Of a stretch of DNA of 64,000 nt, positions 1-7,879 are shown in pieces. Below the pieces are notes generated by a model, which made no database searches, was not told the origin of the DNA, and saw only the letters and a list, made by a program, of their open reading frames with translations. Source of the stretch: Porphyrobacter sp. (lineage in GTDB: Bacteria > Pseudomonadota > Alphaproteobacteria > Sphingomonadales > Sphingomonadaceae). Position 1 is the first letter of the stretch, and each line of letters starts with the position of its first letter. Location: contig JAGIBN010000003.1 of NCBI GenBank assembly GCA_017744315.1, positions 62,001-126,000 of the forward strand. Direction: 5' to 3'. The translations under genes and the position numbers were made by a program.

Positions 1-956
1 CCGTGCTGGGCAAGCTGGCCGCGGCGGCCCCCGACCCCGCGCTCCAGCGCCGCTTCGGGCTGCTGGCACTGGCGGTCGAGGCGGAAGAGGGAGATGACGG
101 CAAGGTCGCGCTGACGGCGGCTCAGCAGGCCCGCGTTGGCGAGATCCTGACGCCGATCCTCGCTAGCCAGAGCGAGATCATGGCCAACCGCCAGGAACTG
201 ACCCACGACGCGCCCGCGCTGGTCTCGGCGCTGCCGAGGTCACCGAAGCGCGACGAACTGAGCGGCAAGCTCATTGCCGCCGGGGACGCGATCTACGCCA
301 ACGAAAAGCTCTCGCTGACCGAGCGGGTCGAGGCGCTGAAAATCGACGTTGCCCTGGCAGAGGCCAACGGCAAAATCCCCGCCGACGTTCTCGCCAAAGT
401 GCGCGAGCGCGCCGCCTGGGCAGACAAGACCGCGACCGACAAGATCAGCCGCCAGTCGGTGATCGATTCCGCCGCCTACCTGCTGTTCGACGCCGGCGAC
501 CGTGCGGGAGCGAAGAAGCTGCTGACCGCCGAACTCGAGCGTTCGAGCCAGCCCTATTACTACATGAGCAGTCTGTCCGACTTCGCCGAGAAGGAAGGCG
601 ATAAGGCCGCCGCCGTCGAGTGGGCTCGCAAGGCCTACGATGCCGCGCAGGGTCCCGCCACGCGTGTGCAATGGGCGATCCTCTATTCGAACGCCGTCCT
701 GCGCCTGACGCCTGACGACGAGGCGGCGGTGAAGAAGAGCGGCGAGGCGGTAATCGCAGAGCTAAGCAAGAGCCCTGACAGCTACTACCAGCGCACCCGC
801 GTGAAGCTGGCTGCCTGGGGCGACAAGCTGCGCGAATGGAGCGAAGCGCACGACGGCGCCGACGTGCTGTCAGGCCTGCGCACGAAGATGTCCGAAGCCT
901 GCGCCGGACAGGGCGCGCAAGCGGCGGCCTGCAACTCCTGGTCCAAAGCTGCCTGA
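1..956 (+). CDS. thioredoxin-family protein, C-terminal helical part (5' end outside window)
   Basis: Only the 3' part is present; the frame is open to the left edge, so the GTG at base 3 is probably internal. About 317 residues are visible, rich in alanine and helical. The C-terminal third (motifs YYYMSSLSDFAEKEGD, GPATRVQWAILY) resembles the tail of periplasmic thioredoxin-family proteins of Xanthomonas and sphingomonads, which ends with a cysteine pair like the C...C near the end here (EACAGQ, AACNSW). The thioredoxin CxxC domain itself would lie upstream and cannot be seen. The family call comes from remembered similarity, so it is moderate. Confidence 0.5.
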   Translation, partial: VLGKLAAAAPDPALQRRFGLLALAVEAEEGDDGKVALTAAQQARVGEILTPILASQSEIMANRQELTHDAPALVSALPRSPKRDELSGKLIAAGDAIYANEKLSLTERVEALKIDVALAEANGKIPADVLAKVRERAAWADKTATDKISRQSVIDSAAYLLFDAGDRAGAKKLLTAELERSSQPYYYMSSLSDFAEKEGDKAAAVEWARKAYDAAQGPATRVQWAILYSNAVLRLTPDDEAAVKKSGEAVIAELSKSPDSYYQRTRVKLAAWGDKLREWSEAHDGADVLSGLRTKMSEACAGQGAQAAACNSWSKAA

Positions 957-1377
957 TCCTCTCATCCGGAAGGCCGAGGCGTCTGACTCGGCGCAGCTTG
1001 CGCGGCTGATCGGCCAGCTTGGCTACGACACTGCGCCGGAAGAGGTGGCGGAACGCCTTGCCCTGCTCGATGCCGAGGGACGCATCGTTCTCGTCGCGGA
1101 ACTCGATGGCGCGGTTGTCGGGTGTCTGACCACGTCGGTGATGCGGGTGCTGCATCGGCCTGCGCCGGTGGGCCGCATATCGATGATGGTGGTCGATGAG
1201 GCCGTACGCAGCCGCGGTATCGGCGCAGTGCTGGTGCGGGCGGCGGAGGAAGCACTGGCCGGGCAGGGCTGCTACATGGTCGAAGTCACCAGCCACGTCC
1301 GGCGAACCGAGGCGCATCGCTTCTATGAGCGCCTGGGCTACGAGAAGACGAGCGTGCGCCTGGCGCGGGAGCTTTAG
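949..1377 (+). CDS. GNAT family N-acetyltransferase without an obvious standard start
   Basis: A GNAT acyl-CoA transferase of about 142 residues, substrate unknown. The acetyl-CoA loop motif RSRGIGA is at about residue 87, followed by the typical HRFYERLGYEKT near the C-terminus. The first strand and helix (LIRKAEASDSAQLARL) are encoded from about base 961, but the first ATG, GTG or TTG in frame is the GTG at 1045, which would remove them. I therefore place the start at CTG 949, overlapping the preceding gene's stop codon by a few bases. A non-standard start or a small sequence error would both explain this. The C-terminal fold assignment is secure; the start is not. Confidence 0.72.
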   Translation: MPDPLIRKAEASDSAQLARLIGQLGYDTAPEEVAERLALLDAEGRIVLVAELDGAVVGCLTTSVMRVLHRPAPVGRISMMVVDEAVRSRGIGAVLVRAAEEALAGQGCYMVEVTSHVRRTEAHRFYERLGYEKTSVRLAREL

Positions 1378-1384
1378 GCCCGCC

Positions 1385-1939
1385 TCACCAGGCGAAGCCG
1401 GACTTCACCGCCCTTTCCTCGGCAGGCGTAGACCTGCGGCCGAGGACCTTGTTGCGATGGGGGAAGCGGCCGAAGCGCGCGATCATGCGGTAGTGGCTCC
1501 GAGCGAAGGGCATTCCAAAGCGGCGGCCCAGCAGAGCAAACAACTCAAGACATTCGAGCTGATCGGCAATGTGTTCGCTGTGCATCAGCGGCATGTACAG
1601 GAACTGGCGCTCGACCCGCGAAAGCTGCCTGTCCCATCCGCGCGCGCGGGCGCCGTCGGAAATGGCCCGAGCGAGCCCGTCGTAGGCAAAGGCGCCGGGC
1701 GTGCCGCGATAGAGATTGCGCGGAATCTGGTCGAACAGCAGGACGGCGGCCAAGGCGCTCTGGGGATCGGTGAGGAATTCGCCCGCGGGCCGATTGCCCA
1801 GCGCCTGAAGATCGCGTTCGAACCGGCTGCGGAGTGCGTTATCGACACGTGAGCCGGGACGAAACCAGTCTTGCGGACTTAGCTTGTGAAACCAGAAGTG
1901 GAGCAGCTCGGCCGCCCAGCGCGTGCGCCCAGCGGCCAA
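1385..1939 (-). CDS. DUF924 family protein
   Basis: About 184 residues. It carries the DUF924 hallmarks: an opening like WAAELLHFWFHKLSPQDWF, the central LLFDQIPRNLYRGTPGAFAYD and the later FLYMPLMHSE. The family is all-helical and TPR-like, with no established biochemical role. The TTG at 1939 is chosen because it places the conserved WAAELLHFWF block near the N-terminus and follows the upstream gene's stop by 4 bases; a longer frame runs up to 2002 inside that gene. It ends 7 bases from the GNAT gene, tail to tail. Confidence 0.8.
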   Translation of the reverse strand: MAAGRTRWAAELLHFWFHKLSPQDWFRPGSRVDNALRSRFERDLQALGNRPAGEFLTDPQSALAAVLLFDQIPRNLYRGTPGAFAYDGLARAISDGARARGWDRQLSRVERQFLYMPLMHSEHIADQLECLELFALLGRRFGMPFARSHYRMIARFGRFPHRNKVLGRRSTPAEERAVKSGFAW

Positions 1940-1943
1940 GCTC

Positions 1944-2339
1944 TCAGCCCCTACGGTACGGGACGAAGTCGCCCATGAACACGACGCCTGTGAAGCGGCC
2001 ATTCTGGTCGACCGTCCGCGTGATGTCCTGCTTGCAAAGCTGGCTGCCGAAGCGGTCGAAGATCGGAATATCCGTCCAGGTCAACGTCCTGGGATTCTGC
2101 GCCCGCGACACCCAGATCGTGTCGCCCGCATCATAGACGATGCCGACATAGTCGATGACCTGCAGGTCGGTGCTGCTACGCAGGGTCGAAATGCACGAGG
2201 TTGGTTCGCCGGCTACCCGGCCTTCGAGCATCTTCGCGAGGCGAGCCTCGTTCTTTTCCTGGCGGGTTTCAGCCGAAGCGGCCGTCGCGCCTGTCAGCGC
2301 CAAAGCGGCGCCGGCAAGGATCGTGGCAATGGTCTTCAT
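1944..2339 (-). CDS. secreted hypothetical protein
   Basis: About 131 residues starting MKTIATILAG, with a clear Sec signal peptide and likely cleavage after ASA around residue 22-24. The mature part has a charged stretch (RQEKNEARLAKMLEG) and two cysteines (SCIS, QLCK) that could form a disulfide in the periplasm. I recognise no catalytic motif. A frame extension of nine codons upstream exists, but the ATG at 2339 gives a proper signal peptide. It lies just upstream of the DUF924 gene and may be cotranscribed with it. Similar small proteins are common in sphingomonads, but I know of no function. Confidence 0.72.
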   Translation of the reverse strand: MKTIATILAGAALALTGATAASAETRQEKNEARLAKMLEGRVAGEPTSCISTLRSSTDLQVIDYVGIVYDAGDTIWVSRAQNPRTLTWTDIPIFDRFGSQLCKQDITRTVDQNGRFTGVVFMGDFVPYRRG

Positions 2340-2424
2340 CTGCAATCTCCCTATCGGCGAGATCATGCGACAGATGTGGTGAACTGAGCCTGACCGGTCA
2401 AGCGCCCCTGATAAGCGACGACCT

Positions 2425-2456
2425 GTCAGGGCCAGAAGCGGTCAGGGCCAAAAACG
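2425..2456. repeat. 16-bp tandem direct repeat
   Basis: GTCAGGGCCAGAAGCG is followed directly by GTCAGGGCCAAAAACG, differing at two or three positions. The pair sits just beyond the 3' end of the zinc-finger gene and probably has no role beyond a local duplication. Confidence 0.6.
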
Positions 2457-2457
2457 G

Positions 2458-2730
2458 TTAGGGGTTAACCGAGCCGCCCGGCACTTCGTCGGATTCGGGC
2501 AGGTCGCCCACGGCGATCTCGTGGATACCGCGCTCTGCCGGACCGCCCCGCAGGACGAAGCGACGGTCGCAATAGCCGCAGTCGGCATAACCCTGCTCGT
2601 CGATCTGCATGTAGACGCGCGGGTGGCCAAGAGCCGCCGGGCGATAGTTGGCACCGCCGCGAATGTCGCCGGCGCCGTCGCACCATACTCGCGGAGCATC
2701 GACCAGAGTCGTTTCGGGGACGTTTTCCAT
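2458..2730 (-). CDS. zinc-finger domain-containing protein (CHCC type)
   Basis: A 90-residue protein with the CHCC zinc-ribbon found in the NDUFS6-related family: a first cysteine in RVWCDGAG, histidine in GHPRVYM, then the pair CGYC in YADCGYCDRRFVL. In alphaproteobacteria this short protein is widespread; in mitochondria the homologue is an accessory subunit of complex I. The ATG at 2730 gives the family's usual length; the frame continues upstream without homology. Zinc binding is predicted from the four ligands. A link to complex I is family knowledge and is not shown by the neighbours here. Confidence 0.82.
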   Translation of the reverse strand: MENVPETTLVDAPRVWCDGAGDIRGGANYRPAALGHPRVYMQIDEQGYADCGYCDRRFVLRGGPAERGIHEIAVGDLPESDEVPGGSVNP

Positions 2731-2797
2731 CGCCGCCGCGCTTAGCTGTGTCGGCGGTCTCCCGCAATCCCGCCTGGACAGGCGAGTGGCCTGAAGA

Positions 2798-3346
2798 TCA
2801 GTTGAAATTGACCTCGAGCTGCAAGGTGCCGTTGTAGGCCCCGCCCTGCTGGTTGGCGTTGACGTGCAATGTGCCGCCAATGCGGAACCTGGCGGTCCCG
2901 TTGTTCGACGTGATCTCATGCCGGCCGAGATTCCATCCACCGGCGCCGTTGATCGGCGTCAGATCCGTGGTGCTCAGCGAGATGTTCGTCACCTGCATCG
3001 TCGCACCGCCCGGACCCAGCAGAGTGATGATTCCGCCATTCTGCTCACGCATGCGGATACGACCCTGCTTCTGGCCCATCACCGCGAATTCGGCGGGTTG
3101 GCACGCGCCGGTTCGCACGAGACCTCCCGTGACGTTGCAGGCGGGGGATGCCGTCGGCACCAGCACGACCGTGCCCGCGCTCGCCGGCTTGGCGATCTGG
3201 CCGAAGTTCATGTCAGCGGTCTTCACCACCGTTCCGGGGTCGAGGATCGCGGCTTCGGCCGTCGCGCTGCCCGTCGCCTGCGCGAGCGCGGGCAACGGCG
3301 CAGCAAAGGCTAGCGCGGTCAGGCCAAACCGGAGAACGAGCCCCAT
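2798..3346 (-). CDS. DUF4402 domain-containing secreted protein (second of pair)
   Basis: 182 residues with a signal peptide ending in PALAQA near residue 23. The mature part is a DUF4402 domain: AEAAILDPGTVVKTADMNFG, GTVVLVP, a Cys pair (ACNVTGG and TGACQPAEF), glycine-rich strand repeats, and the C-terminal FRIGGTLHVNANQQGGAY then NGTLQLEVNFN. DUF4402 is a beta-rich secreted domain of unknown role, sometimes compared with pilus subunits. No chaperone or usher is encoded nearby. It starts 6 bases after the stop of the related upstream gene, so the two are an operon and probably a tandem duplication. Confidence 0.85.
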   Translation of the reverse strand: MGLVLRFGLTALAFAAPLPALAQATGSATAEAAILDPGTVVKTADMNFGQIAKPASAGTVVLVPTASPACNVTGGLVRTGACQPAEFAVMGQKQGRIRMREQNGGIITLLGPGGATMQVTNISLSTTDLTPINGAGGWNLGRHEITSNNGTARFRIGGTLHVNANQQGGAYNGTLQLEVNFN

Positions 3347-3352
3347 CGCCGT

Positions 3353-3952
3353 CTAGTTGTAGTTGATGTCCAACGCGTAAGTGCCTTGGTAGACGCCCGC
3401 ACGTTGATTGGCCGCCACGTTCAGGGTTCCGCCCATGCGGAACGTGAAAATGCCACTGAAGTCGACCACGAGGTAACGCTGCTGCGTGGAACTGGAGCTC
3501 GTGAGCCACATTCCTGACTCGCTTCCGAACGTGAAGTTGTTGACCCGCATGGTCGCGCCGTTCGGCCCCGTCAGGAAAATCTGGCCCCCGACGGGCTTGG
3601 TGATGATCACCGTATTCAGGAAGCCCAGGTCGCCGCGGAAATAGGCTGACTCGCATGCGCCGCTGTGGACGAGCCCGCCGGTCGTGGTGCAGTTGCTCGA
3701 ACCGTTAGCCGGGATCACGACGGTCCCGGCGGCGAGGGGCTTGGCGATGTCGCCGAAGTCCATGTCGGCCAGCTTGATGACGGTACCCGGACGGAACAGC
3801 GTGGCCTGGGCCTCTGCGGTGGCGGTGTCGCTCTGAGCGAAAGCCGGTAGGGGCAGCGCGAGCGCAAGCCCGGCGAGCAGCACGGAAACCGCTCGCCGAA
3901 GCCCTGCCAATCGCCGATCACGGCGAGACCTAGTGAGTTTCCCCAACCCCAT
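3353..3952 (-). CDS. DUF4402 domain-containing secreted protein (first of pair)
   Basis: About 199 residues. The N-terminus is long and basic (LTRSRRDRRLAGLRR) before a hydrophobic signal core and a probable cut after AFAQ. The rest parallels its neighbour: AEAQATLFRPGTVIKLADMDFG, GTVVIPANG, a cysteine pair (NCTTTGG, SGACESAYF), FRMGGTLNVAANQRAGVY and GTYALDINYN at the end. It presumably folds as an immunoglobulin-like or pilin-like beta sandwich outside the cytoplasm. ATG 3952 is preferred over a TTG seven codons upstream. The pair of cysteines is conserved in both copies, which suggests a structural disulfide. Confidence 0.83.
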   Translation of the reverse strand: MGLGKLTRSRRDRRLAGLRRAVSVLLAGLALALPLPAFAQSDTATAEAQATLFRPGTVIKLADMDFGDIAKPLAAGTVVIPANGSSNCTTTGGLVHSGACESAYFRGDLGFLNTVIITKPVGGQIFLTGPNGATMRVNNFTFGSESGMWLTSSSSTQQRYLVVDFSGIFTFRMGGTLNVAANQRAGVYQGTYALDINYN

Positions 3953-4096
3953 CGGTAACGCTCTAGTCACCAAGCGATGAAGGGCCTCGCTCGAAACATG
4001 GTTAGCGCGAAGTTAAGGATTGCCGGCAACCATTCGGGGCGCGCTTCGTCAACGCCTGCTCTTCCCTACCGGCGGGACTGGCTCTAAGGGCCGCAA

Positions 4097-5032
4097 ATGC
4101 CCGATGCAGCGATCGAAATCCGCGATCTCGTCAAGGAATATGCCGCCCAGGGGGATGCGCCGCCCAAGCTGGCGTTGAAGGGCGTCAGTTTCGACGTTCC
4201 CGAAGGCGGGATTTTTGGCCTGCTCGGCCCGAATGGGGCGGGCAAGTCCACCTTGATCAACATCATGGCCGGCCTGGTGATGAAGACCAGCGGCACGATC
4301 CGCATCTGGGGGCACGACATCGATCGCGATCACCGCAACGCCAAGATGTGCATCGGCATCGTGCCGCAGGAGATCGTGTTCGATCCGTTCTTCACGCCGT
4401 TCGAGGTGCTGGAGAACCAGTCGGGCATGTACGGCGTGGCCAAGCACTTGCGCCGGTCGGAAGCGCTGCTGAAGGCCGTCCACCTCGAAGACAAACGCAA
4501 TGCCTATTCGCGCTCGCTCTCGGGCGGGATGAAGCGGCGGCTGCTGATCGCCAAGGCCATGGTCCATTCGCCGCCGATCCTGGTGCTCGACGAGCCGACC
4601 GCCGGCGTCGACGTCGAACTGCGGCGGCAGCTTTGGGAACTGGTCGGAGAGCTCAACTCCGAAGGCGTGACCGTGGTCCTGACCACGCACTACCTCGAAG
4701 AGGCCGAGGAGCTGTGCGACCGGATCGCCATCATCGGTAACGGGGAACTGATCGCCAACAAGCCGACGCGCGAACTGGTGAACATGGCGCGGGAGAAGAT
4801 CGTCCGCGTCACCGTCGACAAGGACCTCGCCGGTCCGCCGATGGAGCTGGACTTCCTCAAGGCCGAGGTGCTCGACCCGCGCACGGTCGAGATCACCTAT
4901 AACCGCGACAAGAGCAGTGCCGGGCAGGTGCTCGCGCTAGTGCAGCAGCATGGCTACGCGATCGAGGACGTCACGACGCGCGAGGCGGATCTCGAGGACG
5001 TGTTCGTGGAGCTCACCAGCCAGCGCTCATGA
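4097..5032 (+). CDS. ABC transporter ATP-binding protein (ABC-2/CcmA-like)
   Basis: 311 residues. Walker A GPNGAGKST is at 44-52, the signature LSGGMKRR at about 141-148, Walker B ILVLDEPTAG at 161-170, and the switch histidine in VVLTTHYLEEAEELCDR. The roughly 75-residue C-terminal extension and overall layout match ATPases that partner ABC-2 type permeases (drug, polysaccharide or lipid exporters). No permease gene adjoins it; instead its TGA overlaps the nadB ATG as ATGA, so the two are translationally coupled. The transported substrate cannot be told. Confidence 0.9.
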   Translation: MPDAAIEIRDLVKEYAAQGDAPPKLALKGVSFDVPEGGIFGLLGPNGAGKSTLINIMAGLVMKTSGTIRIWGHDIDRDHRNAKMCIGIVPQEIVFDPFFTPFEVLENQSGMYGVAKHLRRSEALLKAVHLEDKRNAYSRSLSGGMKRRLLIAKAMVHSPPILVLDEPTAGVDVELRRQLWELVGELNSEGVTVVLTTHYLEEAEELCDRIAIIGNGELIANKPTRELVNMAREKIVRVTVDKDLAGPPMELDFLKAEVLDPRTVEITYNRDKSSAGQVLALVQQHGYAIEDVTTREADLEDVFVELTSQRS

Positions 5033-6606
5033 CTTACGATGTCCTCATCATCGGCTCCGGAGCGGCCGGCCTGACGGCCGCGCTCTCGTTGGCGACGAAG
5101 CACAAGGTCCTCGTCCTCGCGAAGGGTCCGCTGACCAGCGGTTCGACAGCCTGGGCGCAGGGCGGGATCGCCGCGGTGCTGGACGCGGGCGATACCTTCG
5201 AGGAGCACATCCGCGACACCATGGTCGCCGGTGCCGGGCTCAATCGGCGCGAAACGGTCGAGTTCGTGATCGAGCACGCGCCCCAGGCGATCGAGCGGCT
5301 GGTGGAGCTCGGCGTGCCGTTCAACACGGACGGCCCCAAATTGCACCTGACCCGCGAAGGTGGCCACTCGCACCGCCGCATCGTCCATGTGAATGACGCG
5401 ACCGGCTGGGCGGTTCAGGCCGCGCTGCTCAAGGCGGCAGAAGAGAATCCCAACATCACCCTGCTGCCCGACAGGAGCTGCATCGACCTCATCACCGGAC
5501 GGCATGAGGAGCGCTATTCGGGCTCGGGCCGCGTGTGGGGCGCCTATGCGCTCGACACGGTGACGGGGAAGGTAGAGGCCTATACCGCGCGGGCGACGAT
5601 CCTCGCCTCGGGCGGAGCAGGGCGTGTCTACCAGTTCTCCACGGCGCCGCGGGGCGCCACGGGCGACGGCATCGCCATGGCTTGGCGCGCGGGGTGCCGT
5701 GTCTCCAACATGGAGATGATGCAGTTCCACCCGACCTGCCTCTACAACCTCGAGGTCAAGAACTTCCTCATCACCGAGGCGGTGCGGGGCGAAGGCGGGC
5801 GGTTGATCAACCCGCGAACCGGCAAGCGCTTCATGGAGTTCTACGACTCCGAGCGCATGGAACTCGCCCCGCGCGATGTCGTCGCGCGGGCGATCGACGC
5901 CGAAATCAAGCGCTTCGGCCTCGACTATGTGCATCTCGACATCAGCCACGAACCGCCGGAATTCGTGCGCGAGCACTTCCCCAACATCTACGAGAAGCTG
6001 CTTGGCCTCGGCATCGATATGACCAAGCAGCCGATCCCGGTGGTTCCGGCGCAGCACTACACCTGCGGCGGCGTCCTGATCGGGCTCGACGCGCGCACCG
6101 ACCTGCCGGGCCTGTGGGCTGCGGGCGAGTGCACCGAGAGCGGCCTCCACGGCGCCAACCGCCTGGCGTCCAACAGCCTGCTCGAATGCTTCGTGTTCGG
6201 CGAGGCCGCGGCGCAGGACATCCTCGAGTGCTGGGACAAGCTCGACGAGCCGCCCTCGATCCGGGAGTGGGACGAAAGCCGGGTGAGCGATTCCGACGAG
6301 GAAGTGATCATCAAGCAGAACTGGACCGAGATCCGCCGGTTCATGTGGAACTACGTCGGCATCGTCCGCACCACCAAGCGCCTCGAACGCGCGGCGCACC
6401 GGATCAAGCTGCTCTATGACGAGGTGGGGGACTACTACGGCCACTTCCGCGTCACGACCGACCTGATCGAACTGCGCAACCTGCTCCAGTGCGCCGACCT
6501 GATCGTCCAGAGCGCGCTCAAGCGGCACGAAAGCCGCGGGCTGCACTACACGCTCGACTATCCGCAGACCGATCCTGTGGCCAAAGACACGGTGCTGGTG
6601 CCCTAA
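5029..6606 (+). CDS. nadB: L-aspartate oxidase
   Basis: 525 residues. This FAD enzyme oxidises L-aspartate to iminoaspartate, the first step of de novo NAD synthesis, which NadA then condenses with dihydroxyacetone phosphate. The N-terminal dinucleotide fold has GSGAAG at 9-14, followed by TAWAQGGIAA, the active-site block HRRIVHVNDATG and the FAD-binding GLHGANRLASNSLLE typical of NadB rather than succinate dehydrogenase. Length is normal. It overlaps the ABC ATPase gene by four bases. nadA and nadC are not in this window. Confidence 0.95.
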   Translation: MTYDVLIIGSGAAGLTAALSLATKHKVLVLAKGPLTSGSTAWAQGGIAAVLDAGDTFEEHIRDTMVAGAGLNRRETVEFVIEHAPQAIERLVELGVPFNTDGPKLHLTREGGHSHRRIVHVNDATGWAVQAALLKAAEENPNITLLPDRSCIDLITGRHEERYSGSGRVWGAYALDTVTGKVEAYTARATILASGGAGRVYQFSTAPRGATGDGIAMAWRAGCRVSNMEMMQFHPTCLYNLEVKNFLITEAVRGEGGRLINPRTGKRFMEFYDSERMELAPRDVVARAIDAEIKRFGLDYVHLDISHEPPEFVREHFPNIYEKLLGLGIDMTKQPIPVVPAQHYTCGGVLIGLDARTDLPGLWAAGECTESGLHGANRLASNSLLECFVFGEAAAQDILECWDKLDEPPSIREWDESRVSDSDEEVIIKQNWTEIRRFMWNYVGIVRTTKRLERAAHRIKLLYDEVGDYYGHFRVTTDLIELRNLLQCADLIVQSALKRHESRGLHYTLDYPQTDPVAKDTVLVP

Positions 6607-6614
6607 CGGGCGAC

Positions 6615-7790
6615 TTAGCGTTCGGTCGACGAAGGGACGAACTTCTCGCGCGGCGTGCCGTTCACATGGAACAGCCGCTCGCTCGGAAACTTGATCGTGA
6701 GCCCCGTCTTCTCAAGCTGGTAATCGTAGATGGCGCCGAGCAGCCCCGCCATGGGCCCGCCCTCGACGCGCCCCCCGATCGCATCGAAGCCGACGGCCAG
6801 CCCCTCGCCCATGCTACCGGTCCAACGGCCAACGCGCACGGTCACCGGCCCTTGATGGTGCTTGCCCAGGCGAGGCAAGACTTGCTCCAGCCACTGGCGG
6901 ACAATGCCGGTTTCGCGTTCTTCGCTCGGCAGGGTGTGCAGCTGGTAACTGGTCGGCTGGTCAACGAACCAACCCATGATCCCGCGAGCGACGCTGGTGT
7001 TGCCGCCGCTCGGGGTATCGGTCAGGTCGAGCACGATCGGCTGGCCGGGCTGCGCCGTGGCCATTGCGGCGTCGAAGGCCCCTATGGTGGCGCTGTCGCC
7101 GAGCGAGTTGTTGAACCGGATCACGAGGCTGTCGCCCTGGTTCGCCGTAGTCACTGGCGGTCGATCCGGAGAGGCTACGGCATACAAGTTGGGCAGCGAC
7201 AGCTCTCGCGCTGACGCACCGCCGCGGGCGAAAGTCAGCTGTCGCGCCACATTGCGCCGGCCAGCGGCAAGGACACGCGCCGCGTAGTCGGCGCGCTCGG
7301 CCGTGACGGGCAAGCCGAGGTCGGCCCAGAATTGCTCAACCGCCGTTGCCGTCGGCACTCCCCGGACCGCAACCAGCTGGTCGCCGACCGCGACGTTGGC
7401 CTGTTGCGCTGGTGAGCCCTCGCGCACCGCCGTGACGATGTACTCCGCGCCGCGCCGCTCGATCCACAGATCGGAGTAGGAAGGCACCAGGGCCCAGCTG
7501 TCGTCCAGCGAATTGCCGGTAGTCGCATGATGGTCGGCAAGCGCGCTGAGGACGCGCTCGGCATAGCGGATCAGGGCAGCACGGCTCCCGACTGCCTCGG
7601 CCTCGGCTCGCAGGCGATCGCTCATCGGCATCCGGGAGTCATCGAAGCGATCGAGATAGGCGTAGTTCGCGTTGATCAGGGCCTCGATCGAATGCGCGTC
7701 TGACTGGTAGTCTTCGGGTGTGGGCGGCTCATTGGCGCCCAGCAGCAGCGGCGCGAGGACGGCCAGGGCGAACAGACGGAAGGCAGCCAT
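6615..7790 (-). CDS. secreted S41-like peptidase with PDZ domain
   Basis: About 391 residues beginning MAAFRLF, with a signal peptide ending around GANE. A helical N-terminal region (about 25-105) resembles the S41 tail-specific protease N-domain. A PDZ-like segment (TAVREGSPAQQANVAVGDQLVAV) is at about 125-160, and the C-terminal half has the S41 core: QPIVLDLTDTPSGGNT, then RWTGSMGEGLAVGF, where Ser-Met-Gly-Glu may be the catalytic serine region. The usual Ser...Lys dyad spacing is not clear, so activity is uncertain. It ends 8 bases from nadB, tail to tail. Confidence 0.75.
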   Translation of the reverse strand: MAAFRLFALAVLAPLLLGANEPPTPEDYQSDAHSIEALINANYAYLDRFDDSRMPMSDRLRAEAEAVGSRAALIRYAERVLSALADHHATTGNSLDDSWALVPSYSDLWIERRGAEYIVTAVREGSPAQQANVAVGDQLVAVRGVPTATAVEQFWADLGLPVTAERADYAARVLAAGRRNVARQLTFARGGASARELSLPNLYAVASPDRPPVTTANQGDSLVIRFNNSLGDSATIGAFDAAMATAQPGQPIVLDLTDTPSGGNTSVARGIMGWFVDQPTSYQLHTLPSEERETGIVRQWLEQVLPRLGKHHQGPVTVRVGRWTGSMGEGLAVGFDAIGGRVEGGPMAGLLGAIYDYQLEKTGLTIKFPSERLFHVNGTPREKFVPSSTER

Positions 7791-7879
7791 GCCCGTTCGT
7801 AGCACGCCTGGTTCTCAGGGAAGATACGAAGAATGCGCGAGCGAAATCCATCGTCAAGCGGCTGGGACCGAGGGCGTCC

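Noticed and set aside
4954-6546. 530-codon open frame on the minus strand
   Set aside because: Antisense to nadB, which has complete family motifs; long antisense frames are expected in high-GC coding DNA, and the product is Arg/Asp/His-rich without domains.
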